Counted from the first letter of the stretch, positions 39,401 through 51,343 are shown. The stretch: 64,000 nucleotides of DNA from Piscicola geometra (GCA_943735955.1 OX030956.1:3155412-3219411); one strand, 5' to 3'. Numbers and translations are program-made. Notes: generated from the sequence alone by a model not told the origin.

Positions 39401-42400
39401 AAGCTATATTCTAGTTAACAAGCCGTCCGTGTATGTCACAATTTTTTTTTTAATTTAATGGAATAATTTTATTGCATTGCTTAATATTGAATTTGAAACT
39501 TATCCAGAAACCAGCGTTGTTCCGGAGACTGATCGGGTCAATGAAAACTCCCATAGGAGAAGAGATGTTTGTGGGCTTTGGAGGAGGCAAACAAACTGTC
39601 CGTTCAACGCACCAATGCATTCCTGGCCCTTTACCTGCTCTGCCCGAATCGTAAGTTTATTGATTCATTCATCATTCCGTTTTAATTTTAATTTAAAACT
39701 GTTAACTCTGAATATATCGAAATAAAAAGTGTGAAATAAAAACAAGTTTTTGTGCCAAAATGTAAAATAAATATGTATACCAGATCACTTAATTTTTTTC
39801 TTTAATTTTATCATTTTGTTTAAATAAGATTTAAAAACTAAAAACTAAAGTGAATATTAAACTATTTGTTAATTTTAATTTGTAACTTTAAAGAATTGGA
39901 GTGGACGAAGCCTTGAAGACGTTGAACATTGAAGAGGACATTTTCGACTTCGAAGAAACACCTCTCACGCCCAAGCATGAAACCGAAAAGTCATCAAACG
40001 GCGGCATGGTGACTCTTAAGCCGGTCAGTCTTTGATTCTATGTTCAAGTTTTTTAAGAATAAATTTTTTTGTCATTTTTCAAAGTTCTTATTCAAACTTT
40101 TGTCTGTTCACTGTTTAACAATTTATTATTTCAAATATATGTACAGCTTTTTAGTCGCAATGTTTTGTAATTTAAAATATTTTGTTCAAGTGATTCAATT
40201 TTAGATTTTTAGAAATGATTATAAATTTTTTTTTGATATCATATCATTATAAATTTCAAGAAAAAAGACCTAGCAAACCTCTTCAAGATCGGAGAAAACG
40301 GCTGGATGCCTGCCATTAAAAACAAACTACTCGACCCTCTTCTCAAAAACCATCGAAAGGAATCGGTCTAAACTTCATTTTTTTCAAATATTTGTTTACA
40401 AAATATTTCAAACTTATCATTTAGTCTTGAAACTTGTTTTATTAATTATAATTTCAGCATAAATTTTATTTTCAAAATTTATATTTAGTAAAAGTAGCTC
40501 GTAACAACAATGATGAAATGGTATAGAAGCTTTCTAAATAAACCCCATTTATTTAATTTAATTTAATTAATTTGTTAACTATTGTCATCTATGCAGGACC
40601 AGCAACAACAGCAAACTTTTGCTGTAAAACCTGATCTAAATCTCTCGCAACAACATCGAAGCATTTACATATCACCAGACAACCAAGATATTCAAACTAT
40701 CAAAGTCTGATTTTGTACATTTTTATAAAATCATGATTAATTTTTCACAATTAGCATTTCAATTTTTGTAGCGAGTTAAACTAGCTTTTGATCCTCATTA
40801 TCATCCTTATGTAAGTTAGTAAATAATGAAAAATTCTTTTGTAAATCTTGTTAAATAGTTATAAATTGCTAAATAGTATGAAGTGTAAACACACAAATAT
40901 GCACACAATTCAAGGTGACAGAGTTGACGAGCCCATCAGCTCTGACCAAGTCGATCACGAACATCTTCTCAAACATCAACAAATCAGTGAACAGTGCCTT
41001 CGCCAACCTCATGACGGGTGCATCCACCCATCCCACCGAAGAGTCCCTTCGACCTCAGCATTCCTACACTCAGGGCCCCCCGGAACAGTCCTTCGACCAC
41101 ACGCACCTCGAGCACTGCCCCACCTTCCGACCCAGTTTCAGTGTTGGCTGTCTCGAAGGCTCGGCAATGTCTGCTTCTTTTCCATGCACTACCACAAACG
41201 CTTTCAATCAAGGTAATTAATTTAGTTTAGTTTGATTTCTTTTCATTTCAATACTTCAAAGATATAAATTGAAAAAGCAATCAAATAAATATTCAATTCA
41301 GAGAAAATTGAAGTTTGGTTACACTATTTCCTTTACTAGCATTTCAAATTTTCATGTTGTTAGAGTTAATTAAACCTTTAGAAAATAAGCTTAATGACGA
41401 GTTTCTTTATCTAAGCGCTCGATCTTTCTAAATTTTAATTTTTAAAAAGAATTTCTACATAAATATTTTCACAATTTGTTAAAGTCTTTTTCTAAATAGG
41501 CTATATAAAAAACTAATTATAGGTAACTTCCAGCATTTTTCGAACCAACAATACTGTCAACAACAACCTTTTTACCATGGAAACCAAGAGCCAATCCAAA
41601 CTGTTCAACATAAAACATTTTCTCAGTTCAATTCTGTTATTCAACCGACACAAACATTTTCTCATCAACCCAATCAACAAGCTATGGAACCACTTTCACA
41701 ACAATACGAGCAACAACAACAACATTCTATCGAGCCCATACCACGTCATATAAACAACAAACTTTTACAACAACCCCTACAACAAATCCCTTCCAACCAT
41801 TCGTACCATCAACGTCTAGATCATCAACAACTATCCCAAGATTTGTCTTCATTTTCATCAACTCGGAGACTGCCCGTTCTTTCTTCTACCACGCCAAAAA
41901 AGCCCTCTTCAATCTTTCTGCCTCCACGCAAACATACCTTCTCGAATGTACCAGGACTCCAAGCACGCATGCCTGAACTCATGTCGTCTCCAAGTGAAGT
42001 GACTCAACATCAACAACTCTACAGCAAGAATTATCAAATCTCCAACTACCAAACGCCAAACAAACCAGTTCAATTGAATCATCATCTCCATATCAAAGAT
42101 AAAACTCCGAATAAAAAACGACTGCCGCATTTATTCCATCTCTTCAACAACAGCAACACCAACTTTTGCCGCACACAATCGGTTGTTTGCGAGAAGTTCA
42201 GTGAGCAAGAAGAGCAGGACTTTCGCTCACGACAGAGTTGGTTGTCGGCAGCAGCACCACTCAATAAGAGCTACGACGACTCGCCTAAGTATAGGTTCCA
42301 TTCGAGACAACCACTTCATTTCACAGCTACCTCCAGCAGCGAACTTCTTCAGCAGCGGAAGGCACGTCGACGCTTGCCCATGATACGATGGTCAAGTGCG

Positions 42401-43264
42401 CAACTGTTGCCAGCATCACAAGTCAAAACCATGAATTCGCAACACTTTTTCAATGTTCACAAAAAACTTTCCCAAGGAGGAAACTACGTTCCTTTGAGGA
42501 AGCAGATATCACGCAGGCCTCCACTAGGCTACTACCCACTATCGAGAAACCCCTGTAGAAGTGTTTACACTATGTCCTACAGACCTTCAATCAACCCGCA
42601 CAACTCTACACCTGCTCTCATCAGACCCCGACTGACCGATCCACACAGATTCATCTTTCCTCAGTGGTCATCTCTTGAGGATCCCAATTACAGACCAAAA
42701 GAACTGCATCCCAAAGCTTCTCCCACACCGAACAAAAAGTCAAGAGCAGTGTGGAAGGCAAGAGAAGAGAGACGATGGAAAAGAGTTAACAAGAACAATA
42801 TTGAAATAAATGGAATAAATAATAAAATGACTGATTCTTTAAACACCTATTCTAAAGAAGAAGAAGATGAAATAGACATAATCAAAGCAAGTAGTGAAAG
42901 TGATGACCTGAAAGAGAATGATGACGAATCCAATCGACTGAAAAGCAGCTCGTTAAAGACACATCTTGATAGTTTAAATAAGACTCTGTCACAAAATATT
43001 AAAAAATCTATTGATAAAGTTAAGGAAATAAACAAAAAATCTGATAATTTTATTGAATTGAAAAGCCATGCTGAAGAGAATAATTTTGGCGGTTATTATG
43101 AGTTTGAGGGCGATGATGATGACGTTGAAGATAATTATAGTGAAACGAAAGACGATTATGAAGGTCAAGAAGAGGGGTATAGCGAAGATGGTGAAGAAGA
43201 TGATGAGGAGGAGGAGGAAGAGGATGATGATGATGAGGAGGATGGGAATGAAGAATGGTGCTGA
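18260..43264 (+). CDS. CaV2: CaV2-type voltage-gated calcium channel alpha-1 subunit, 49 exons (whole gene)
   Basis: Pore-forming alpha-1 subunit of a presynaptic high-voltage-activated calcium channel (CaV2 family: vertebrate P/Q, N, R types; fly cacophony; worm UNC-2), a plasma-membrane protein. I assembled 49 exons totalling 7305 nt, divisible by three with every junction in phase, giving about 2434 aa. Exons are listed in the region entries that follow. Four six-helix repeats are present. The pore glutamates lie near residues 318, 675, 1053 and 1356 (MEGW, GEDW, GEGW, GESW), so the filter is EEEE, as in calcium rather than sodium channels. The protein ends in EEWC, the E/D-x-W-C PDZ ligand typical of CaV2 and absent from CaV1 and CaV3. 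The start ATG at 18260 is preceded in frame by TAA at 18236-18238. A poly(A) signal lies 170 nt after the stop. The CaV2 assignment is firm; the exact first exon and some C-terminal exons are less certain. Confidence 0.93.
19394..28648 (+). CDS. CaV2: CaV2 exons 2-9: repeat I (IS1-IS6)
   Basis: Exons: 2 19394-19498, 3 19947-20052, 4 20798-20937, 5a 25063-25154 or 5b 26499-26602, 6 27424-27576, 7 27846-27995, 8 28144-28208, 9 28545-28648. Exon 2 holds the pre-IS1 segment. Exon 3 is IS1 ([20 protein letters not shown]). Exon 4 is IS2-IS3 ([19 protein letters not shown], then [12 protein letters not shown]). Exons 5a and 5b are alternative IS4 segments. Exon 6 is IS5 ([13 protein letters not shown]). 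Exon 7 is a cysteine-containing extracellular turret, exon 8 the pore with selectivity glutamate E318, and exon 9 IS6 ([18 protein letters not shown]). Introns here reach several kb (intron 4 is about 4.1 kb), unlike the short ones downstream. The intron between exons 2 and 3 is AT-AC. Confidence 0.93.
19499..19946 (+). other. AT-AC minor-spliceosome (U12-type) intron, CaV2 intron 2
   Basis: No GT donor can join exons 2 and 3. The intron instead starts with ATATCCTTTC at 19499, which matches the U12-type 5' consensus ATATCCTT, and ends in AC at 19945-19946. A branch-site-like TCCATAAC lies at 19920-19927, with its candidate branch A 20 nt before the 3' end. Splicing here yields EWGPFEYM, exactly the conserved pre-IS1 reading. 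Published work reports minor introns at conserved positions in voltage-gated sodium and calcium channel genes just upstream of IS1, which fits. Confidence 0.9.
21822..21892. repeat. Inverted repeat / hairpin of 19 bp
   Basis: The 5' arm CGACACGGTTTCACAGTCC and 3' arm GGACTGCGAAACCGTCTCG pair at 17 of 19 positions around a 33-nt loop that itself contains the palindrome ATGTACATTGTACAT. It could be a small MITE remnant or a structured RNA within the CaV2 intron. Confidence 0.6.
22071..23361. mobile_element. Defective hAT-superfamily DNA transposon (1291 bp) in CaV2 intron 4
   Basis: The element starts AAGAGGTCGGAC and ends GTCCGACCTCTA, so its 12-bp terminal inverted repeats differ at one base. 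It is flanked by an exact 8-bp target duplication ATTCAAAC (22063-22070 and 23362-23369), the hAT hallmark. The subterminal DNA is full of CGGGAACGGGAA-like motifs, plus a 13-bp motif around the palindrome GGGTACCC repeated twice at 22080-22109; a few such motifs recur at the right end (about 23311-23335). About 150 residues of decayed reading frame near the right end resemble the hAT C-terminal dimerisation domain ([13 protein letters not shown], then [10 protein letters not shown] in a shifted frame). Confidence 0.92.
22854..23206 (+). pseudogene. hAT transposase C-terminal remnant
   Basis: Degenerate coding sequence inside the hAT element. It reads [20 protein letters not shown], then a stop at about 23006, then the dimerisation-domain-like [14 protein letters not shown] frameshift and stop follow, and the next block [10 protein letters not shown] ... 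LIELLKNN is in another frame, ending at a TAA. The N-terminal two thirds of a transposase are not recognisable, so the copy is non-autonomous and dead. Confidence 0.75.
25063..25154 (+). CDS. CaV2: CaV2 exon 5a: alternative IS4 voltage sensor (reduced charge)
   Basis: This 92-nt exon has a strong acceptor (CTCTCCTCCTCTAG) and a GTGAGT donor, phase 2 in and phase 1 out. It encodes [13 protein letters not shown] followed by [18 protein letters not shown]. The S3-S4 stretch from TG to LRAV is 13 residues, the length I recall for human CaV2. Relative to exon 5b it lacks the first S4 arginine (QPA in place of LRT) and has PF for PL. It cannot be used together with 5b without a frameshift. Confidence 0.88.
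26499..26602 (+). CDS. CaV2: CaV2 exon 5b: alternative IS4 voltage sensor (canonical)
   Basis: This 104-nt exon lies 1344 nt downstream of exon 5a with the same phases (acceptor ACATGACAG, donor GTAGAT). It encodes [14 protein letters not shown], then [20 protein letters not shown] and S. That is nearly identical to the canonical IS4 of vertebrate and insect CaV2, with four arginines and one lysine at the usual three-residue spacing. It is 12 nt longer than 5a, giving a longer S3-S4 loop. Exon 4 ends in phase 2 and exon 6 starts in phase 1, so exactly one of 5a or 5b must be included. Fly cacophony is known to have mutually exclusive IS4 exons. Confidence 0.9.
28016..28082. repeat. (TAG)n-like imperfect trinucleotide repeat in CaV2 intron 7
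   Basis: Runs of AGTAGT and TAGTAG with ATT interruptions, ending 60 bp before exon 8. Confidence 0.85.
28854..29999 (+). CDS. CaV2: CaV2 exons 10-13: I-II linker with beta-subunit site
   Basis: Exons: 10 28854-28969, 11 29205-29264, 12 29494-29610, 13 29924-29999. The linker starts with the conserved [13 protein letters not shown] and reaches the alpha-interaction domain at about residues 382-400. Against the usual QQxExxLxGYxxWIxxxE, the tyrosine, W, I and final E are kept. The QQ pair is offset by one position, E is replaced by D, and L and G are both replaced by A. The distal part is charged ([17 protein letters not shown], then a basic run KKKKRRR before repeat II). This region normally binds CaVbeta and G-beta-gamma. 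Confidence 0.88.
30266..32279 (+). CDS. CaV2: CaV2 exons 14-20: repeat II
   Basis: Exons: 14 30266-30393, 15 30588-30700, 16 30886-30998, 17 31236-31367, 18 31538-31610, 19 31937-32054, 20 32179-32279. IIS1 is in exon 14 ([20 protein letters not shown]) and IIS2-S3 in exon 15 ([17 protein letters not shown]). IIS4 is in exon 16 ([15 protein letters not shown]), IIS5 in exon 17 ([12 protein letters not shown]), the pore with E675 in exon 19 ([11 protein letters not shown]), and IIS6 in exon 20 ([19 protein letters not shown]). All seven junctions keep phase, and the homology leaves no room for other donors. Donors at exons 14-18 and 20 all begin GTT. Confidence 0.94.
32586..33134 (+). CDS. CaV2: CaV2 exons 21-23: short II-III linker
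   Basis: Exons: 21 32586-32695, 22 32827-32867, 23 33059-33134. They encode about 76 residues: a segment beginning [15 protein letters not shown], an aspartate-rich stretch ([15 protein letters not shown]), and the conserved re-entry [19 protein letters not shown] before repeat III. The linker is far shorter than the several-hundred-residue linker of vertebrate CaV2.1 and CaV2.2, and no synprint-like region is visible. Exon 21 has little homology to support it. Its phase, CACAG acceptor and raised GC content argue that it is real. Confidence 0.8.
33261..35081 (+). CDS. CaV2: CaV2 exons 24-30: repeat III and III-IV linker
   Basis: Exons: 24 33261-33450, 25 33646-33752, 26 33930-34032, 27 34137-34297, 28 34463-34615, 29 34716-34917, 30 35025-35081. 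IIIS1-S2 is in exon 24 ([20 protein letters not shown]) and IIIS3 in exon 25 ([17 protein letters not shown]). IIIS4 is in exon 26 ([20 protein letters not shown]), IIIS5 in exon 27 ([18 protein letters not shown]), the pore with E1053 in exon 28 (VQTGEGWP), and IIIS6 in exon 29 ([15 protein letters not shown]). Exon 30 is the short III-IV linker ([19 protein letters not shown]). All junctions are in phase. Confidence 0.94.
35258..37685 (+). CDS. CaV2: CaV2 exons 31-38: repeat IV
   Basis: Exons: 31 35258-35365, 32 35568-35693, 33 35891-36001, 34 36251-36370, 35 36588-36653, 36 36887-36978, 37 37161-37314, 38 37558-37685. IVS1 ([19 protein letters not shown]), IVS2 ([20 protein letters not shown]) and IVS3 ([20 protein letters not shown]) are followed by IVS4 ([20 protein letters not shown]). 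The pore E1356 (CATGESW) is in exon 37. IVS6 and the proximal EF-hand region are in exon 38 ([19 protein letters not shown], then [20 protein letters not shown]). The IVS3-S4 loop carries a small insert ([11 protein letters not shown]). Confidence 0.95.
38385..40704 (+). CDS. CaV2: CaV2 exons 39-46: EF-hand/pre-IQ/IQ region and proximal tail
   Basis: Exons: 39 38385-38481, 40 38708-38813, 41 38897-39001, 42 39125-39222, 43 39508-39650, 44 39894-40023, 45 40261-40365, 46 40597-40704. Exon 39 ([19 protein letters not shown]) and exon 40 ([14 protein letters not shown]) are the conserved pre-IQ segments. Exon 42 carries the calmodulin-binding IQ region, [18 protein letters not shown], where the vertebrate IM and RQ pairs are replaced by IA and RA. 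Exons 43-46 are poorly conserved (for example [18 protein letters not shown]). The donors of exons 45 and 46 are GTCTAA and GTCTGA, so an unspliced transcript stops one codon later. Homology support is strong to exon 42 and rests on phase and splice sites after that. Confidence 0.85.
40458..40520 (+). CDS. CaV2: Possible extra CaV2 cassette exon (63 nt)
   Basis: Between exons 45 and 46, acceptor AATTTCAG and donor GTATAG enclose 21 open codons ([20 protein letters not shown] and M), phase 0 on both sides. It is AT-rich and without homology, so it may be chance. Confidence 0.3.
40772..40810 (+). CDS. CaV2: CaV2 exon 47: 39-nt in-frame microexon
   Basis: A 13-codon segment ([13 protein letters not shown]) lies between a good acceptor (TTTTTGTAG) and a textbook donor (GTAAGT). 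It is phase 0 on both sides, so it can be included or skipped without changing the frame. It sits between exon 46 and the next tail exon. No homology is recognised. It is called from splice signals and phase alone and would act as a cassette exon in the C-terminal tail. Confidence 0.6.
40915..43264 (+). CDS. CaV2: CaV2 exons 48-49: distal C-terminal tail ending in EEWC
   Basis: Exon 48 (40915-41212) enters in phase 0 after a TTCAAG acceptor and encodes a Ser/Thr/Pro-rich stretch. Exon 49 (41523-43264) starts two bases before the AAC codon at 41525 and stays open for 579 codons to TGA. It is Gln/His/Asn-rich at first ([19 protein letters not shown]), then basic with two RRLP motifs and [12 protein letters not shown], and finally very acidic over about the last 50 residues. 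It ends NEEWC. That E/D-x-W-C end is the CaV2 ligand for MINT1-type PDZ domains and shows this is the true C-terminus. Minus-strand and shifted frames over this exon are compositional shadows. Confidence 0.9.
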
Positions 43265-43433
43265 GATTATAGAATTTCATCGAATCGTTTTAATCTTATG
43301 TATTTTTAAGTTACGTTTTATAATTTTTTTTATCTTTTTTAATATTTTAAATAGAAGCTCAATATTTAAAACGTTAACCTATTATTTTAACTAAAACACA
43401 AGCTGTTTGAAGTATCAGTATTAATATTTATCC

Positions 43434-43439
43434 AATAAA
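43434..43439 (+). promoter_or_regulatory. Poly(A) signal of the CaV2 gene
   Basis: AATAAA lies 170 nt after the CaV2 stop codon and is followed about 20 nt later by a GT-rich stretch (TTGTGTGTTTGTTG), the usual cleavage-site downstream element. Confidence 0.7.
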
Positions 43440-44158
43440 CAATGGTAAAACAAAACTTGTGTGTTTGTTGTTTTTTATATTTATATTTATTTTTATTTGT
43501 GAAAAACTATTTATAAATACTACTTCGCTCAATAATGATTAAATTACATTTTTCTCAACTATTATTATTATTATTCTTTGAAAATTGTTTCATCTTCAAA
43601 ATGTTTTTCTAGACCAAAGACTTTAATGTTACCAGTTTCATTGGCACAGATCTGTAGGGTTTGTTTTCAACGAGGGTATAAAGAAAAAACCCTTCGTTTA
43701 AAATGTCTGAAATTTCCATCTAATTACTCCAAAAAAGTTTTTTTAATTTATTATTTGTAGATTCTATTATATTTTTATGACGGAAACTATTTTGTTAATC
43801 GAATGTTGGTTAAAGCAGTTCAGCTGGCTTAAGTTTCTTTGAAATGTACAAAGAGGTGATATGAAATGCTCTCTAGATTCTTATTGCCGATATTAATATT
43901 ATTTCAAAACTATAGCCTGACAAGTTGGATAAAAGGTCATCAATACCACACCTAGATGCCTTATTGAAATGAAATTAGATAGAAAAAAAAAACAAAAAAT
44001 AGGATCAAACGAACAAAAAGTCGAGACACATATCTCAGTCTTTGAATTATTTTCCAAAAGAACAAGCTGAAGTAACGCGCCATTCTTATAAGATCCGTGC
44101 TATTTATCAAGAAACGTCAAATGACCCAAGTTTCTTTGACAAAACTCACTCTCGCCAA

Positions 44159-44184
44159 TACACACACACAGAGAGACACACACA

Positions 44185-44243
<59 letters not shown>
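44159..44243. repeat. (CA)n microsatellite
   Basis: About 85 bp of CA with two GA-containing interruptions near its start. Confidence 0.95.
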
Positions 44244-44249
<6 letters not shown>

Positions 44250-46649
44250 TGTTTGAGTCTTTCATGTTTTTAGACCTCGAAGAAACCTTTGACATCGACA
44301 TTATCGTAGGTTGTTTTCACCGAGACCAATTTTCATACTTCTTAAGTACTCGTTATTTTGACTTTCTGTGTGCTTTAAAATTTTTTTCATTTATATAAAG
44401 ATACAACAAAGATATAAAGAACCAGCCAAACACATTTAATTAAAGATCTTTGAACATTTTACACGTCATTTCACAACTTACACGTATACAAAATTTTAGA
44501 AACATTAATATTTTTAGACATCAGATTTTTTTTCAAAAACTTAGATAGCATGGAACGAAGTCATAAAGTCAAATCTACTTCTAGAAGCTCTATCTTGTCG
44601 AGTCATGACTTTATAAACGTTATTTTTCAATGCTTGTTTGATACTAGTAGCTTACTATGTTTCTCTGCCAGAATAATGTCACGCTTCAAAACGTCAAAGA
44701 ATCATGAATGTGGCATCATGCCTCTCTGTGAAATAAGGCTATTAATGACTCTCAGGTCTCAGTGAAAGTTTTATCTTTTAATTTAATCGTGCTACTTGTT
44801 TTCCCCAAAAAAAATATATTATATTTATTTTTAAGTTTGTTCCGGAACTCTTATTCTAAAATGTGTGTAGCACAATCTTTGACAGATGAAGGTTCTTGTT
44901 GAATAACCACGTTGAATGTATGCCTTGCTGGCGCTTGATCACCAAATGTTTATATACTCTCCCAATGATCAACTTTAAATCGTTTGTAAACTCTTTAACT
45001 TCTTCCCCCTCGCATATTCGGAAAACTTTCATTGATCTCCAATTTTGGATTTATTCTCTATATCAGCTCAAACTTTTAAATTCAATCTTAATATTTTACA
45101 CTTATATATCAATATTTTTTTTGTATATCATCGACTTACTAAAGCAATACATTAAATATTAACCAAATAAGATGAGTCTAAATATTAGTCTTTCATTCAT
45201 TGATAAAGCATAAAATACTGTAAGCTTTAAGATCTTTTTTCATTAATTTTCATAAAATGTTCAATAATGAAAATTGCCAAAATTATAGTTTTATAGTCTT
45301 GCCTTTTCAATTTAACCACTAGGATATCATTTTTTTTATTTTATTTGAATCTGTACTAGAAGATAATATCTGCAAAAACTAAGAGTTTGTTAAAATTGAG
45401 AATTTTGACAACATTTTAATTTAAAATTTAAAATTGGGGTTTAAAAGAGATCTTAAAAATATTTTATATGATAGTTGGAGAAAATCTATTAAAATATTAT
45501 ATTACGAGCTTATCCTCGATTTTGCTGAAATAGATTGGAAGTATTTTCTCTTTAAAAGTATTGAAGCTTATTGGTCCATTAATCCTACGGCTGATCAATT
45601 GCAAATAATGATATATTTTCGTTAGTTATGGTTATATAAGCTATGAGCCCTCTCTTTTTAATATCAAACCACCAATATCATTGAGCGATTTTTAAAGGGT
45701 ATAGCAATAGTGAGAGCATCAAATTGGAATCTTCGTACATTCAAAACAAAACTTAATTAGATGTTTCTTTTTTAAATTAGCATTCAAATTTTTATTCTCA
45801 CTTTTTGGATATAGTTGAAAATTTTGTTTTTTCTTCGATTGTGTTCTTTTGTTGCGTCCAATGCTTTCAGATTTTTAAAATATTATTTAAACAGTAAAAA
45901 TCAAAAAATAAGGAAAATGCTCAAAGATCTTTAGGCTTCTACGAGTCCATTTGAAAAAAATTTAAGTTATTGCAAGTTTTTAGATTTTAATAATAGCATT
46001 TTAAAGGATTTGGTTGTATTATTCTTGAAGATAAATATTGAAGTCTGTTTTGAATTGTTTGAGAATATTTTTTAGAGAAACTAAGAAACAATAGTTTAAG
46101 AATAAAATACAATAACACAAAATTAATAATCATAAAAGTAATTTCATTAAAATGCAATAAAGAAAGATACTTCAAAATAAAAAAGTTGACGATGCAAACA
46201 AAAATTTAATTACAACTTTTAAGAGCAAAATTTTTTATATATAAAATGATATAGAAAAAAATATATCAGACAGTAACTGTAACTACTAACATGCCAGCTT
46301 TACAGTTTTTTCAGTTGCAAATTAGTTTTTTGAAAACTATTAATAACTATAAGTTTTTAACATTTTATAACTCAAACAGCAATAAAAATTATATCAACAG
46401 AATTTCATGGGTGTAATGAAAATTGAACAAATATTTAAAAAATAGTTTTATTCGCACATATTATTAACCATCTAAAATAATTTATTAATCGTGTCAATGC
46501 TCTAAATGGTTGACAGCTGACATTATTTTGTTTTTGCAGACAAACCTTGTTATTTAAAGCTTTCGTTCATTTCAGAATTATTATATTTGTTGTTGTTTGG
46601 AAAAATAGTTTTAGTAATTTTTTATTTCAATTAAATTCTCACATATTTT

Positions 46650-46810
46650 AGTCAAATGGCTCAGTGGTCTTGAAACTACGTCCCTTGATCATACTAACAT
46701 TGCATGGTATGGTGGCAAGTCAACTGCCATTTTAGGATGATTGTTGTAAGTAAGGACTACTTGTGTGAAATGAAGAAGCCAGCTTAGTGGCTCTCTAACC
46801 GATTAATAAC
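46650..46810 (+). repeat. tRNA-like (A-box) SINE fragment
   Basis: TGGCTCAGTGGTCTTGAAAC at 46657-46676 closely fits a polymerase III A box (TRGCNNAGTGG). No good B box follows, so it is either a decayed SINE or chance. Confidence 0.35.
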
Positions 46811-47751
46811 TCTTTTATAAATTTATTTACTCTGATGAGTATTAATTTTATGTAAATTTTTTTCATCTCAAATCAATTTTAGAAAAATTAATAAACTTAA
46901 ATTTGTATCTTTGCTTGTATTATTTTAGACTATAGTTGTTTCTAGTTAAAATCCGTGTATAGTGATGTCTTATGATTCTTAGTTTATCTGAAGATGGATT
47001 TAACGAGGCCATTGAAATTAATGAAACATTCAAACTCAGCATTTCGACTTCGAACATTCTTCTTTGTTTTATTTGTTTATTTATATGTACCAAAAATATT
47101 GTTCTCATATTTTAAAAATATCTTAAGCCTTCCTAATATCAATTTGTTTCTCTTTCAGAGAAATATTCTGTAATTGTGTTGATTCAAATACAAGGAATTA
47201 CAGTTTCCTAAACTAAAATATAACAACGATAGGCGCCTGCATAATTGTTTCCTTTGAATTGATTTATTTACTTTAAATGCCATAGGTCGATGTATGCAAC
47301 TCAATGTCAATAATAAAGAAATTGCAAATAGTATATCAAAAAAAGAGGTACTAATATCACTTGTGAAGTTGACAAGACTATTATGTCTCTGTCTCAAATT
47401 ATAGTTACAACAGTGACATGGCGCTTACCTTAATACACTGATTCTGATTATTTAATATATAACTTGATAAAGAATCATTTTAAGCCTTCAGAGATGTATG
47501 AATTTAGGCACTGGCTACGGCACTTTGACTTCAGAAACAATAAAAAAATTCTAGAGTTTTTCCATTGAAAAGGAATAAAGATAGACGTTGTTTTGGGAGA
47601 GAATTGAAGCTAAAAAGCGAAAATAGCTTTGTATTAAGCGTGAATTTGCATTCTAAATATAATTTTCTATTTACTTTTAAAATATTTAAGTTTTAGGAAT
47701 TTAAAATAATTTTTTTTCAATGTTAAACATACAGTACATTATAATCATGAC

Positions 47752-48014
47752 ACTAACCCTAACCTTAATTTATTAACGTTAACCCTAACTTTTATTTTTT
47801 TACTTATATATATTTCTATTTTTTATAACCATTATAGAGGTCAAAAGACTTGCGTGGTTTTAACTCCCTAAACTAACTTAACTAAACTTAGCCTTAACCT
47901 TAACGCTAACCTTCATCCTAAACTTAACTCTAAACTTAACTTTAGACTTAACTCTAAACTTAATTTCAACTCTAACCATAAACTTAACCCTAAACCTAAC
48001 CTTAACCATAACCT
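47752..48014. repeat. Degenerate telomere-like CTTAACCCTAA tract
   Basis: Blocks such as ACCCTAACCTTAA, CTAAACTTAACTCTAAACTT and ACCCTAAACCTAACC recur at roughly six-base spacing over about 260 bp, split by an AT-rich stretch. They resemble diverged CCCTAA (TTAGGG) repeats, the usual metazoan telomere unit. A short similar block is at 83-98. Confidence 0.6.
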
Positions 48015-48412
48015 GTGCATCTAATTATTTTTGAAAAAATATTCAAGAAATAGCCATGAGTTTATTATATTTTTCCCATTTTAGAATAGTACTGAACAAT
48101 AAAAAATGTATTATAAAATACCATTTTTTTATAAAACTTATCTTCTTATTACCCAAAATAAATTAAGCGATATGTGATGTATATCTTTACTTTTAATTGG
48201 TTGACAAAATTATAAATCTCATTAGGACAAGTCCTTCTCTCAAAATTCAAGTTAATATTTTTTTTCGCACTTTTAAGTACTGTTCTTTATTCAAATAAAC
48301 AGATTTTCAAAATTAATTTAAACAAATTAAGTTTCACTCATTTCCCATCTTTCTTAAAACTTTCATGTGAATTTAAATTAAATAAGAAACTTTCAATTTG
48401 AAAAACTCAGCA

Positions 48413-51343
<2,931 letters not shown>

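Larger units (their letters stand above)
43440..48412. other. AT-rich spacer between CaV2 and alpha-SNAP
   Basis: No supported gene in this 5 kb. It holds the (CA)n repeat at 44159-44243, a tRNA-like fragment near 46650 and the degenerate telomere-like tract at 47752-48014. The alpha-SNAP promoter should lie at its right end; no clear TATA element is seen. Confidence 0.65.

Noticed and set aside
40366..40371. CaV2 stop at GTC TAA after exon 45
   Set aside because: Downstream in-phase exons lead to the CaV2-specific EEWC end, so GTCTAA is better read as a donor; a short isoform remains possible.
43068..43394. Arg/Met-rich plus frame and His/Pro-rich minus frame over the CaV2 3' end
   Set aside because: Out-of-frame readings of the acidic GA-rich tail of CaV2.
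44042..44398. 118-codon frame with a Thr-His run
   Set aside because: Its core is the (CA)n repeat and its flanks show no protein-like conservation.
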